From the NCBI RefSeq assembly GCF_963678425.1, contig NZ_OY782853.1, positions 62,001 to 126,000 of the forward strand: a stretch of 64,000 nt of DNA, written 5' to 3'. Below the pieces are notes generated by a model that saw only the letters and a list, made by a program, of their open reading frames with translations, did no database searches and was not told where the DNA came from. Source of the stretch: an uncultured Bacteroides sp. GTDB taxonomy: Bacteria; Bacteroidota; Bacteroidia; Bacteroidales; Bacteroidaceae. Made by a program: the position numbers and the translations under genes. Of the stretch, positions 45,651 through 54,780 are shown piece after piece; the stretch's first letter is position 1; the number at the start of each line of letters is the position of its first letter.

Positions 45651-46889
45651 CTAATTTGACGTTCCCTGATTAGCAGGAAGAGTAATAAAGCTCGTAAGAA
45701 ATGCACTTAATAAATATAACCCGGCCAAAATCCAGATAACTCCTTCACTTCCAATAAAACTATATGAGATTCCGACTATAAGTGGTCCAATAAAGACAGG
45801 TAGCCCAGCTCCCAAATTAAGCACAGCCATTGCAGCACCTTTATCATTCTTAACAAGAGAAGGTACTAAGGCTGATAAAGGGACATACCCAGCCAGCAAA
45901 CAGCCCCATAAAACACCTGCACACATCACAACTCCTAAATTCCCATTAAATAACTGAGGAGCATAGTAAAATAAAAGTGTACTAATGCAACACCCAACAC
46001 CTCCAAACCATATAATGGTATTTTTCCATCCAATTCGATCACCAATAAATCCAAAAATAAGATTAGAGATTATATTACCAGTAAAGATTGTACCCCATAT
46101 TTTTAGCCATTCTGTCATACTAAATCCATGTTCAAACATATACATGGGCAAGAATACAGGGAAAGCAAACTGGGCTGTAGTATTTATAATACGGACAATT
46201 CCACCAAGTAACACTTTGGGCTCATCTCTCATTATAGTTATTCCCTTTATCAGTTCTTTAGCATTCGCAGAAGATTTTTTCTCTGGTCCTTTTTTATAAG
46301 AATTCATGCCTAAGGCAAATAAAGCACCTAATGAACTCCAGAATAATGAAGTCCATAGAGTTCCAATATTTCCGAAATGTACTATTGCCCAACTTGAATA
46401 ATAAGCACCTAAAACATTTAATCCTCCTGTAAAAACAAACCAGAACAGTCCTACAGCCCCTCCTAATTTTTCTTTTGGGGTGCAATAAGTAATCCACACT
46501 AAAAATGAATAAGCAAACAAGGGGTAGCCAAAACCTCGAAGGGCATATGTTACCAACATAACAGAATAATTCAGATTGGGAACTCCTAATCCAACAAATC
46601 CAGATGATCCAAGCAAATAAAGAATTACACCGGCAAACATCGTTCTTTTTGCGCCATAAGTTTCTGTTAAAACTCCCGAAAGCCAGGAAGATATTGCGAT
46701 AGTAACGCCATAGATAGAAAACAAAAGTGCTGATTCCTGAATATTTAATCCTCTGTCAATAAGATAAGGACTAAGCCAACCTGCTTCAATTCCATCGCCC
46801 ATCATAAAAATCAGTATACCTAGATATCCCCACGACAAATGTTTAAAGGAAGCTGCACTTTCTGTTAAATGATATGTTATGCTTTTCAT
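45651..46889 (-). CDS. MFS transporter, polyol-permease-like
   Basis: A 412-residue inner-membrane carrier with twelve predicted helices. The opening segment ILIFMMGDGIEAGWLSPYLIDRGL and the loop SWLSGVLTETYGAKRTM resemble the polyol permease group (ribitol/arabitol carriers RbtT and DalT). Between helices 6 and 7 is a cytoplasmic loop (KKGPEKKSSANAKELIKG). In this cluster glycerol, a glycerol-based polyol or a head-group alcohol released by phosphodiesterases is a reasonable cargo. The substrate is inferred by context and a rough family resemblance only. Confidence 0.75.
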   Translation of the reverse strand: MKSITYHLTESAASFKHLSWGYLGILIFMMGDGIEAGWLSPYLIDRGLNIQESALLFSIYGVTIAISSWLSGVLTETYGAKRTMFAGVILYLLGSSGFVGLGVPNLNYSVMLVTYALRGFGYPLFAYSFLVWITYCTPKEKLGGAVGLFWFVFTGGLNVLGAYYSSWAIVHFGNIGTLWTSLFWSSLGALFALGMNSYKKGPEKKSSANAKELIKGITIMRDEPKVLLGGIVRIINTTAQFAFPVFLPMYMFEHGFSMTEWLKIWGTIFTGNIISNLIFGFIGDRIGWKNTIIWFGGVGCCISTLLFYYAPQLFNGNLGVVMCAGVLWGCLLAGYVPLSALVPSLVKNDKGAAMAVLNLGAGLPVFIGPLIVGISYSFIGSEGVIWILAGLYLLSAFLTSFITLPANQGTSN

Positions 46890-47068
46890 AATACTTCGAT
46901 TTGATAATTATTAGTTCAAGAATGAATCTTAATTTATAAACATAAAAATGTCTTGATTAATATTGTTATGTATAGACCTTTTTACAGTTCACTGGCAAAT
47001 AAAATATATGCTAGATCCATCTATAATTATAAAAATTCAGTTTAAAATTGAGGATTTGTTATTCCAAG

Positions 47069-47956
47069 TTATTTTTGCACCAGTCTATCACTATAAAGTT
47101 TATAAAGCATCTCTCCAAAGTCGCCTAGATTATCAACTATAATATCAGGCCGAGGAACAGATTGCTCTGCAACTTTTATACTTGTCTCTCCTGTCAATAC
47201 CAGTACACCCAAGGCTTTGGCATTGTATGCCATTTGTAAATCTGTGTAAATACGATCCCCTATTATTGCAATCTGTGAAGGCTGAAGCTGATAACGTTGC
47301 TGAATGCCTTCCAACATTCGTGGGTCTGGTTTCCCTATTACAATATCCGGTGTACGACCTGTTGCCTGTTCCAGACTTGAACAAATTGAGCCACAATCCA
47401 CTAATGTCACAGGCATATCTGTTGGACAAACCTTGTCTGGATTTGTTGCTATATATGGCAGCTGTTGTTTCACCCACCACGCAGCTCTACAAAGACGGGA
47501 ATATGTAAGAGACGTATCAAAACTAACAATAACCGCTTGTGGGATATCATCGGGATCATCATTTGTTGATATGAATCCAGCTTTTTCAAATTCACTTATC
47601 ATACTTGGAGTTCCCAATATAAATAGACGTTTTATCTCAGGAAAGTTCTTTTTAAGATAGTCAATTGTAGCTTGCGCGGATGAATACATTTCTTCACGTG
47701 TAGCTAGAATTCCCATATTAGCTAAATGCTCCAGATAGCTATCAATACTCTTTGTTGGATTATTCGTCAAAAAAGAATACCTAATTCCTAATTCTTTCAT
47801 TTTAGCAAGGAATGGCAATGTAAATTGGAACAGAGTATTTCCATTATATATTGTTCCATCCATATCTAAAGCAATATGCTTAATTTCTAGTAAATGAGTT
47901 TCCAATTCTGAAATAGAATTTATACCCATTTGATTTATATATCTATACTGATTCAT
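47069..47956 (-). CDS. HAD-IIA family phosphatase (NagD-like)
   Basis: A 295-residue cytoplasmic phosphatase. Motif I is L-D31-M-D33-G-T-I-Y-N-G; motif II is FLTNNPTKS; the C-terminal part carries IGKPDPRM and the metal-binding IGDRIYTDLQMA. This is the NagD / p-nitrophenyl-phosphatase / glycerol-phosphate-phosphatase branch of HADs, whose members act on small sugar and glycerol phosphates. It lies 22 bp after the GlpT-type gene, so dephosphorylation of sn-glycerol-1-phosphate, sn-glycerol-3-phosphate or a by-product is plausible. An internal Met at residue 10 is an alternative start. Confidence 0.85.
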   Translation of the reverse strand: MNQYRYINQMGINSISELETHLLEIKHIALDMDGTIYNGNTLFQFTLPFLAKMKELGIRYSFLTNNPTKSIDSYLEHLANMGILATREEMYSSAQATIDYLKKNFPEIKRLFILGTPSMISEFEKAGFISTNDDPDDIPQAVIVSFDTSLTYSRLCRAAWWVKQQLPYIATNPDKVCPTDMPVTLVDCGSICSSLEQATGRTPDIVIGKPDPRMLEGIQQRYQLQPSQIAIIGDRIYTDLQMAYNAKALGVLVLTGETSIKVAEQSVPRPDIIVDNLGDFGEMLYKLYSDRLVQK

Positions 47957-47977
47957 AATTACTTACTATTATTTATT

Positions 47978-49279
47978 TTAATCATTGTAACCATCAGCTT
48001 TAGCTTTCCATGCCATTAGGAATATAATTGTACCAATAAAGCCAACTCCTATAAGGGCTCGAATAGCACAACTCCACCCAAAATTGTCGACAAGATATCC
48101 TAATCCCCAACCAGAGACAAGTGTACTTGCATACCCAAATAAGCCTGTAAATCCTGTAGCAGTAGCCGCTGCCCGTTTCGTGGCCAGGTTAGATGCTGAA
48201 ATTCCCACCAGAGCCTGAGGTCCGTAGATAAAAAAGCCTGCTGCCATTAGTACTAGTGATGCTAACCACATAGGCGGTGAAGATAATTGCCAAAACAAAA
48301 AGATAAATACTGTTGCTAAAGCCATACAGATTACACATACTCGTGGGCCCCTTCCTCCAAAAAATTTATCAGTAACCCATCCCGCAGACAACATTCCAAG
48401 AATGCCTGATATTTCAAAACCTGCAACCATCCATCCTGCATTGTGTACAGAAAAGCCTTTCCATTCACTTAATAATGTTGGTCCCCAATCCAAAACAGCA
48501 TAACGTATCGTATATACAAAGAAATTAGCAACACCTATAATCCAGATATATGGATTCAAAAACACCTTTTTGCGAACAAATTGCTTAAACTCCTCTGATG
48601 TATCCTTGTGTTCTGCTTCTTCTTGTGAGACTCCTTCCGGACATATCTCAGGTAATCCTACAGAAGCGGGAATATCACGTAAACCAAACCAAAGCGCAAC
48701 TGCTCCACCTAGTGCTATGGCAGAAGGAAAAAAGAAACACCATCTCCACCCCCAGGATACAACATAACCACAAATTATCACTACAAGCCCAGCTCCAATG
48801 GAATGTGATGTGTTCCATATAGACATCTTCGTTGCCAACTCTTTAGGAGGCACCCAATGTGTAAGTAAGCGAGCACAAGGTGGAAATCCCATTCCTTGAA
48901 ACCACCCATTAACCATCCAGACAATTCCAAAAACAAGTACTGCAGAACTAAAACCAAAAATCAGGTTACATGCCGAAGAGAGAACTAAACCGGTAATCAT
49001 GAAAAAGCGTGCATTTACTCTATCACCAATAAATCCATTGATAAATTTTGATATTCCGTAAATTAACCCATGAAGGGTCAGAAAAAGTCCTAATTCTGTT
49101 TTTGTTATACCCAGATCAGCCTGCATTGCAGGCATTGCTATACTCAGATTCTTTCGTACAAAATAGAACATAGCATACCCTATCATGCTGACTATAATTG
49201 TCCGTGTTTGCCAATATTTAAATTTCTTGGCTACATCTGGGGCCATTGACATATATGCACTTTTTATATTACTATTCAT
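47978..49279 (-). CDS. glpT: Glycerol-3-phosphate/organophosphate:phosphate antiporter (GlpT type)
   Basis: A 433-residue MFS carrier of the organophosphate:Pi antiporter family. The N-terminus holds YAMFYFVRKNLSIAMPAM, where the Arg belongs to the phosphate-binding pair of GlpT/UhpT, and HGLIYGISKFINGFIGDR, a family hallmark. Twelve helices with a central loop (EGVSQEEAEHKDTSEEF) are seen. Gene neighbours (GlpD, G1P dehydrogenase, phosphodiesterase) make glycerol phosphate the likely cargo, but hexose-phosphate or phosphoglycerate transport cannot be excluded from sequence alone. Confidence 0.88.
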   Translation of the reverse strand: MNSNIKSAYMSMAPDVAKKFKYWQTRTIIVSMIGYAMFYFVRKNLSIAMPAMQADLGITKTELGLFLTLHGLIYGISKFINGFIGDRVNARFFMITGLVLSSACNLIFGFSSAVLVFGIVWMVNGWFQGMGFPPCARLLTHWVPPKELATKMSIWNTSHSIGAGLVVIICGYVVSWGWRWCFFFPSAIALGGAVALWFGLRDIPASVGLPEICPEGVSQEEAEHKDTSEEFKQFVRKKVFLNPYIWIIGVANFFVYTIRYAVLDWGPTLLSEWKGFSVHNAGWMVAGFEISGILGMLSAGWVTDKFFGGRGPRVCVICMALATVFIFLFWQLSSPPMWLASLVLMAAGFFIYGPQALVGISASNLATKRAAATATGFTGLFGYASTLVSGWGLGYLVDNFGWSCAIRALIGVGFIGTIIFLMAWKAKADGYND

Positions 49280-49314
49280 CGTGTTTTATTTTCATAAACA
49301 AACAAGTCCTTTTC

Positions 49315-50760
49315 TTATTTTTCATCATCTATTTCCCAAATACCACCTTTACCAAATAATCCATTTAACCATTTGTCCATATATCCAGTCCTTACAGCCA
49401 GATCAAGTACAGTAAAACGACGGCGAATAAATTGGGAACGAACAAATGTTTCACGTAACCGGGCGCGAGAAATGCCTATTTCTTCAGGTTCAGTAGGAGC
49501 ACCAACCTGTTTTAGTCTTTCTTTAACCTCAACATAGGGAATAATTTGTTCCAATAGCCGAGCCTGTATCTCCTGCCAATATTCTTTAAACTGAGTTAGT
49601 TGAACCTTAAGTTCATCACGGGATATGTATTTGGCTTTTGTTTCTTGTAAACCAATATTTGGAAAATCGGTTCCTTCAAACATTTTAAGAGCCTGTTTAT
49701 CAGACTCATCGGGTAATGGCCAGTTCTTGCAACAATCCTCAACATCAAGCTCACTCATAGGAGTTTTTAAAACTTGTTCATAGAATGCAGTAATTGCCAG
49801 CATGCCAATACTAACCTGAAAACCATGCGATATATGTTCACCATTGTTTAAGTGATGTTCCATATTCCATAAATGGCTAAATTGATGTTCTGCCCCAGAA
49901 GCAGGACGACTGGTTTTAGCCCATTGCATTGCAAACCCACCTAACATCAGTCCCTCAATTAAAGCATTAATTGCCTCGGGATTTCCTGAATGAATGGCTA
50001 TAGGATCAGACAATGCATCATGCAAACCATCCTGTACAATACTCCATGCTGTATCATCTATAGGTTCAACACCCATCCAGTCTGCCAGAATCCAATCTGC
50101 ACCAGCTGTCACTTTAGCAAACAAATCAGCATAGCCGGAGGCTGTCATCTTTTCAGGAGCATTTTTTATAATATCTATATCTGCAAGACACGCCTGAGGA
50201 GCCGGACAATTAAATGTTTGTTTTGCACCATTAGCAGTAATAGAGGCTCCAAAAGCAGTATATCCATCCATTGAGGCTGCTGTAGCCACACACATATACC
50301 GTCTGCCAGTAAGATGAGATGATAATTTTGTTAAATCATTAATTGTCCCTGAGCCAACAGCAACAGGAATTGCATCATGTTTCTTTAATGAAGCAACCAA
50401 TTGATCTACATACGAATATTCTGCATAAAGATCTGGATCTGTAAAAATGTACGGTTCTTCTTGTTCAATCCCAGCGGATTCTAAAGCATTGAACACATTC
50501 TTTCCTGCAATCTCAAAGGTTGTTGTATCAGCTATGATTACAGCTTTCTTTCCTGGAAATTGTTCTTTAAAAAGGCTGGAAGTTTTACTTAAAATTCCAG
50601 ATCCAATATAAAGTGCACGGGTATCACTCGCCGCTTTTAAGGCTTTCTCTATTCTAGACATTTCTTTATTATAATTAGGCGTTACACTGTTTTTTACTAC
50701 CGAATACAAATCCCTTACAATTGAAGGGTTAGGTTCTATCGAGATTGCATAGCTGTCCAT
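49315..50760 (-). CDS. sn-Glycerol-1-phosphate dehydrogenase (AraM/EgsA family)
   Basis: A 481-residue metal-dependent dehydrogenase interconverting sn-glycerol-1-phosphate and dihydroxyacetone phosphate with NAD(P). Family marks: cofactor loop GSGTINDLTKLSS (136-148), substrate loop TAASMDGY (160-167), and probable metal ligands D212 (GYADLFAK), H292 (GAEHQFSH) and H312. It is longer than archaeal G1PDH, with the C-terminal helical extension seen in Bacillus AraM. Its start overlaps the phosphodiesterase gene by 25 bp, indicating coupled translation. In this catabolic setting it most likely oxidises G1P to DHAP. No prenylglyceryl phosphate synthase is nearby, which argues against ether-lipid synthesis. 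Confidence 0.9.
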   Translation of the reverse strand: MDSYAISIEPNPSIVRDLYSVVKNSVTPNYNKEMSRIEKALKAASDTRALYIGSGILSKTSSLFKEQFPGKKAVIIADTTTFEIAGKNVFNALESAGIEQEEPYIFTDPDLYAEYSYVDQLVASLKKHDAIPVAVGSGTINDLTKLSSHLTGRRYMCVATAASMDGYTAFGASITANGAKQTFNCPAPQACLADIDIIKNAPEKMTASGYADLFAKVTAGADWILADWMGVEPIDDTAWSIVQDGLHDALSDPIAIHSGNPEAINALIEGLMLGGFAMQWAKTSRPASGAEHQFSHLWNMEHHLNNGEHISHGFQVSIGMLAITAFYEQVLKTPMSELDVEDCCKNWPLPDESDKQALKMFEGTDFPNIGLQETKAKYISRDELKVQLTQFKEYWQEIQARLLEQIIPYVEVKERLKQVGAPTEPEEIGISRARLRETFVRSQFIRRRFTVLDLAVRTGYMDKWLNGLFGKGGIWEIDDEK

Positions 50761-51662
50761 ATTTCTGTAGGTATATCAGATTCAATAATATCTGGTCGTT
50801 TATTTATTTCTTCTTTATAAGCCTTTTGCCGCTCTTCATACATTTTCAATTTATCATGAGTTGGAGCAAATGAGACCATACACCTTACCCCTTTAGCATG
50901 CAATAGCTTAACTATATTTTCATTCTCAGAATTAATCGTTGGACCTATATACGCGATAAAATTTCGCCAAGGCACATTAGAAGAAGCAATATCTTCATAT
51001 TCCTTCATTGTACGGGTAAATGCAGAAAACATAACATTAGGGAAACGATCGTAATAAAATCTTGCCTGAGATCCATTATGAACTGTGAGCATTACATAAT
51101 TTTCTGCATGATATTTTTTGATCAGTGCAGCAATCATTTTCATTGGAACATCTTTTTTATCCAAATTAATAACCGTCTTCCCTTTACTCCATTTTATTAC
51201 CTCTTTGAGTGTTGGAATAGAATATGACGTTACATTTCCCTCACTATCTTTCAATCGAATAGATTTAAGTTCGGTCCAGGTATAATCACAAACCCTACCC
51301 TTTCCCGTTGTAGTTCTTTCTAAAGTAGGATCGTGCATCAGAACAATTACACTATCTTTAGTAAGCCTGGGATCTATCTCAAAGAAAGCAGGCATCTGTT
51401 TCATTACATTACCAAATCCAGCTAAACTGTTTTCTGAAAAACCTTTTTCCCGTCCGCCACGATGTCCGCTAACTAAAATAGAAGAATCTCCTTTGTATTT
51501 AAAATAGTCATGAACATCCTTATTTTTTTTTATATTCAGAGAGTGAATCTTTGAGGATTGAGCTAGTGTATTCTGACTAGTTACGAAGAAGTTTACTAAA
51601 ATAAGCATAACTACACAAATTCTCCAAACCACCACTCTGACTTCTGCTATATTCTTTGCCAT
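50736..51662 (-). CDS. Secreted glycerophosphodiester phosphodiesterase
   Basis: A 308-residue GDPD-family enzyme that cleaves glycerophosphodiesters to glycerol phosphate plus an alcohol. The N-terminus has a hydrophobic export segment (VVMLILVNFFVTSQNTLAQ), placing it in the periplasm or envelope. Active-site residues visible are H67-R-G-G, E77-N, E95-I-D97 and M-H110-D, the metal and acid-base set of the TIM-barrel family (compare GlpQ). It overlaps the G1P dehydrogenase by 25 bp, a strong functional hint that one of its products is sn-G1P. Confidence 0.92.
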   Translation of the reverse strand: MAKNIAEVRVVVWRICVVMLILVNFFVTSQNTLAQSSKIHSLNIKKNKDVHDYFKYKGDSSILVSGHRGGREKGFSENSLAGFGNVMKQMPAFFEIDPRLTKDSVIVLMHDPTLERTTTGKGRVCDYTWTELKSIRLKDSEGNVTSYSIPTLKEVIKWSKGKTVINLDKKDVPMKMIAALIKKYHAENYVMLTVHNGSQARFYYDRFPNVMFSAFTRTMKEYEDIASSNVPWRNFIAYIGPTINSENENIVKLLHAKGVRCMVSFAPTHDKLKMYEERQKAYKEEINKRPDIIESDIPTEIWTAMQSR

Positions 51663-51742
51663 AATAAAAATTTAAATTCACTGAATAAAACATTAAACAT
51701 CATATTTATATCACTAAAAGGCAGAACCAAATTCTGCACAAT

Positions 51743-53311
51743 TTAATGCAGAATATAATTATTTGCTAATTGGGTAAAGCTTTTTACCTGGAGTTTTTCC
51801 CAATCTTTGTCCTTATTCATCTCTTTTGACATAATAGCAGCTACTTTCGGAGCAGCTTCAATTGCCGCACGTGCATCCAGAAAAAGCAATCTGGCACGTC
51901 TTGCTAACACATCTTCCACTGATTGAGCCATTTCTTCTCTTACTGCCCAAACAACATGAGCTGCATTAAATGTATAATTTTTATGAAGCAATTCAGCATT
52001 GGCACTATTTTCTTTTATCAAAGAGTTAAGTTTTACACAATCACTTCCATAAACATAATCCCACTTATTTGTATCTACATTTTCTGCATACCCATGTACC
52101 TTTAGATGTCTGGTTACACAAGGCTTATTTTCGAGTCTGGCAACTTCTATTGACCGATTTACAATATCTTCTGCCATTTCGCGATAAGTAGTCCACTTAC
52201 CTCCTGTTATAGTTAGTAAACCCGATTTGGATATATATATTTTATGGTTTCTTGAAATTTCTTTTGTTTTCTTGCAATCACTATGTGTTGGCGCAGCCAA
52301 AGGACGTAATCCGGCAAAAACAGAAAGAACATCACTACGAGAAATTTTTTGTCCAAGATATTGTCCTGCCTGATCTAAAATAAAGTCTACTTCATCTTCC
52401 AATGCACGCGGTTCTAATGCAGAGTTATTTAAAGGTGTATCAGTTGTTCCGAGAACAACTTTATCGTGCCATGGCACACCAAACAACACACGTCCATCTT
52501 TTGTTTTTGGTATCATTAATGCAGAATTACCCCCTAAGAATTTACTATCAACAACCAAGTGTACTCCCTGACTTGGGCGCACTTTCTTCTTATTTTCAGG
52601 AGCATCCATTTTCATTATTTCGTCAACAAAAACTCCGGTAGCATTAATTATAACTTTTGTTTTAAAAACATATTTTTCTCCTGTTAACTGATCTACAGCG
52701 TTTACTCCAATCAATTTGCCTTTTCCGTCTTTCAATAGCTTTTCAGCTTTTACATAATTAAGGCATACAGCACCATGATCAACAGCAGTCTGTGCAAGAG
52801 TGATAGCCATTCTTGCATCATCAAATTGTCCATCATGATATACTACTCCACCTCTTAAACCAGCTTGCTTTAGTCCTGGAATTTCCTTCATTACCGTTTT
52901 CTTTAAAAGAGGTAACGAGCGGCCTAATCCTAAACGACCAGCCAGAAGATCGTATGCCGTTAAACCAATCGCATAAAAAGGCTGTTCCCACCAACGATAA
53001 TTTCCAATTATGAAACGCATATCTTTAACAAGATGAGGAGCATTCTTTCGCATAAGGCCACGTTCACGTAATGCGCCAACCACCATTTGAACATCTCCTT
53101 GTGCTAAATATCGGACTCCTCCATGAACAAGCTTTGTACTACGACTTGATGTAGCTTTTGCAAAATCATTTTGTTCAAGCAACACCACCTTAAAACCCCG
53201 TGAAGCAGCATCAACAGCCGTTCCTAACCCTGTAGCACCACCTCCAATTATTAAAATATCACAAACAGCATTGTGCCCTGATATCTTGCTAAATAATTCA
53301 TTTCGTTTCAT
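51743..53311 (-). CDS. glpD: FAD-dependent glycerol-3-phosphate dehydrogenase
   Basis: A 522-residue membrane-associated flavoenzyme oxidising sn-G3P to DHAP and feeding electrons to quinone. The FAD-binding Rossmann motif IIGGGATGLGTAVDAASRG is followed by SSRSTKLVHGGVRYL, the GlpD signature; GVVYHDGQFDDARM and GGKWTTYREMAED are also typical. Length matches GlpD rather than the two-subunit GlpABC type. It is the first gene of the minus-strand cluster, with its promoter facing the two DeoR genes. Confidence 0.95.
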   Translation of the reverse strand: MKRNELFSKISGHNAVCDILIIGGGATGLGTAVDAASRGFKVVLLEQNDFAKATSSRSTKLVHGGVRYLAQGDVQMVVGALRERGLMRKNAPHLVKDMRFIIGNYRWWEQPFYAIGLTAYDLLAGRLGLGRSLPLLKKTVMKEIPGLKQAGLRGGVVYHDGQFDDARMAITLAQTAVDHGAVCLNYVKAEKLLKDGKGKLIGVNAVDQLTGEKYVFKTKVIINATGVFVDEIMKMDAPENKKKVRPSQGVHLVVDSKFLGGNSALMIPKTKDGRVLFGVPWHDKVVLGTTDTPLNNSALEPRALEDEVDFILDQAGQYLGQKISRSDVLSVFAGLRPLAAPTHSDCKKTKEISRNHKIYISKSGLLTITGGKWTTYREMAEDIVNRSIEVARLENKPCVTRHLKVHGYAENVDTNKWDYVYGSDCVKLNSLIKENSANAELLHKNYTFNAAHVVWAVREEMAQSVEDVLARRARLLFLDARAAIEAAPKVAAIMSKEMNKDKDWEKLQVKSFTQLANNYILH

Positions 53312-53362
53312 TTTAGATATTTAAATGTTTCGATTAAGATATTTATCCTTTCTATTTTCAGG

Positions 53363-53370
53363 CAAATATA
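53363..53370 (-). promoter_or_regulatory. -7 box (TATATTTG) of glpD and the cluster
   Basis: TATATTTGC on the minus strand, 51 bases upstream of the glpD start. The same octamer is used by both DeoR genes. Confidence 0.6.
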
Positions 53371-53433
53371 TGCTATACAGGAATACAATGCAAGCTAAAA
53401 TGCAATTATTTTATATTTTATTTCAAAAAAATG

Positions 53434-53555
53434 CTTTCGTTCTATATATACATTAAATAAAATGAGCAAAATCAAAAGAAAAAGATAGTTTAAATGCACT
53501 ATAAGCGTGCTATTTGCACAATAAATACGAATAAAAGAGCAGCCACACTTTCGTT
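53434..53555. promoter_or_regulatory. Two candidate DeoR half-sites CTTTCGTT
   Basis: CTTTCGTT occurs at 53434-53441 and 53548-53555, both between the divergent glpD and first DeoR gene. The same word forms an inverted repeat ahead of the second DeoR gene. Several DeoR-family repressors bind TTTCGTTT-like words, so these are candidate operators. Confidence 0.5.
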
Positions 53556-53635
53556 TAAGATATAAATAGTTTCTTTTTAAGCACAATTTCTATAAATAAT
53601 TAAATAAAAGAATATAGAACACAAGAAAAACAATA

Positions 53636-53643
53636 TATATTTG
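53636..53643 (+). promoter_or_regulatory. -7 box (TATATTTG) of the first DeoR gene
   Basis: TATATTTGC 25 bases before the ATG at 53669. Confidence 0.6.
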
Positions 53644-53668
53644 CAGTATAATCTCAAATAAACAGAAC

Positions 53669-54433
53669 ATGCATAGTATAGCTGAAAGACACAAGTATAT
53701 CTTAGAATCATTAAATAAGAATGGTTTTATCAAAGTTTCGAATATAGCAAACGACCTAAATGTAACCTCAGTAACCATTCGCAAAGATTTAAAATCGTTA
53801 GAAGAAAAAAAATTATTATCTCGTACAAATGGCAGTGCCAGTTCAAGCGCTCCATTAACATCCGACATAGATGTGCACCTAAAAGAAAAAATAAAAAAGG
53901 AAGAAAAGACAAGAATTGCAATTGCCGCCTGCAAACTAATAGAAGAGAATGACTCAATAATGATGGCTTCAGGATCAACGGTATATACACTCGCAGAACA
54001 AATAAAGCCCATAAATCATTTGAATATTGTTACAGCATCCCTTAAAATATCTATGTTACTGAATAACATCAATAATATTGATATTATTCAACTTGGCGGC
54101 ATTGTAAGAAAGAGTTCATTATCCGTCATAAGCAATCCAACTATCGATTTTTTTAAAGATATCACTTGTTCAAAACTTTTTTTAGGAGTGGATGGAATCG
54201 ATATTAATTATGGTATAACAAATTCAGATATAAGAGAAGCACGAATAAACAAAATGATGATAAATACATCTCTAAGAACTATTATTTTAGCAGATTCTTC
54301 TAAATTTGGAAGAAGAGGATTTGGAAAGGTTTGCACTCTCGACCAAATTGACGTGATTATCACCGATTCAGGAATATCAGAGTCAATGATAAAGCTTGTC
54401 GAAGAAACAGAAATTGAGCTAATCATTGTATAG
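53669..54433 (+). CDS. DeoR-family transcriptional regulator, copy 1
   Basis: A 254-residue repressor-type protein. The N-terminal winged helix-turn-helix (AERHKYILESLNKNGFIKVSNIANDLNVTSVTIRKDL in part) is followed by the DeoRC sugar-phosphate sensor domain with ASGSTVYTLAEQ, TASLKISMLL, LGGIVRKSSL, LFLGVDGID and ILADSSKFGRRGF. The last contains the Lys of the isomerase-like effector pocket. Family members sense phosphorylated intermediates; GlpR senses G3P. Divergent placement from glpD suggests it controls the phosphoglycerol cluster. It is highly similar to copy 2. Confidence 0.9.
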   Translation: MHSIAERHKYILESLNKNGFIKVSNIANDLNVTSVTIRKDLKSLEEKKLLSRTNGSASSSAPLTSDIDVHLKEKIKKEEKTRIAIAACKLIEENDSIMMASGSTVYTLAEQIKPINHLNIVTASLKISMLLNNINNIDIIQLGGIVRKSSLSVISNPTIDFFKDITCSKLFLGVDGIDINYGITNSDIREARINKMMINTSLRTIILADSSKFGRRGFGKVCTLDQIDVIITDSGISESMIKLVEETEIELIIV

Positions 54434-54655
54434 TGAATAGTACATACCAACTATTGAATTAGCAAATATAAACAAATAACACTAATCTTAATAAAATCGT
54501 CGAATCGAAAAGAAACAAAAAGAAAAGCATGCAAGAAGAATATGCGTAAAAAAAAGGGAGATTAAAAGGTAATTTACCTTATAATAATCATACTTCACCT
54601 AGATAAAAACGGTATATATCGCAGAAACCTCTACATATAGTATATGTATATCAAT

Positions 54656-54679
54656 AACGAAAGTTGATAATCTTTCGTT
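54656..54679. promoter_or_regulatory. Inverted repeat, candidate DeoR operator
   Basis: AACGAAAG (54656-54663) and CTTTCGTT (54672-54679) form a perfect 8-bp inverted repeat, 70 bases upstream of the -7 box of the second DeoR gene. Together with the copies at 53434 and 53548 it suggests autoregulation or cross-regulation. Confidence 0.6.
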
Positions 54680-54748
54680 TAACAAACTATTTACTTTTTA
54701 GACACAATAAATATACATAATATATAAACACAATAAAAAAGAATAGCG

Positions 54749-54756
54749 TATATTTG
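54749..54756 (+). promoter_or_regulatory. -7 box (TATATTTG) of the second DeoR gene
   Basis: TATATTTGC 24 bases before the ATG at 54781, in the same layout as copy 1. Confidence 0.6.
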
Positions 54757-54780
54757 CAACACAATTAAAATTCATATCAA

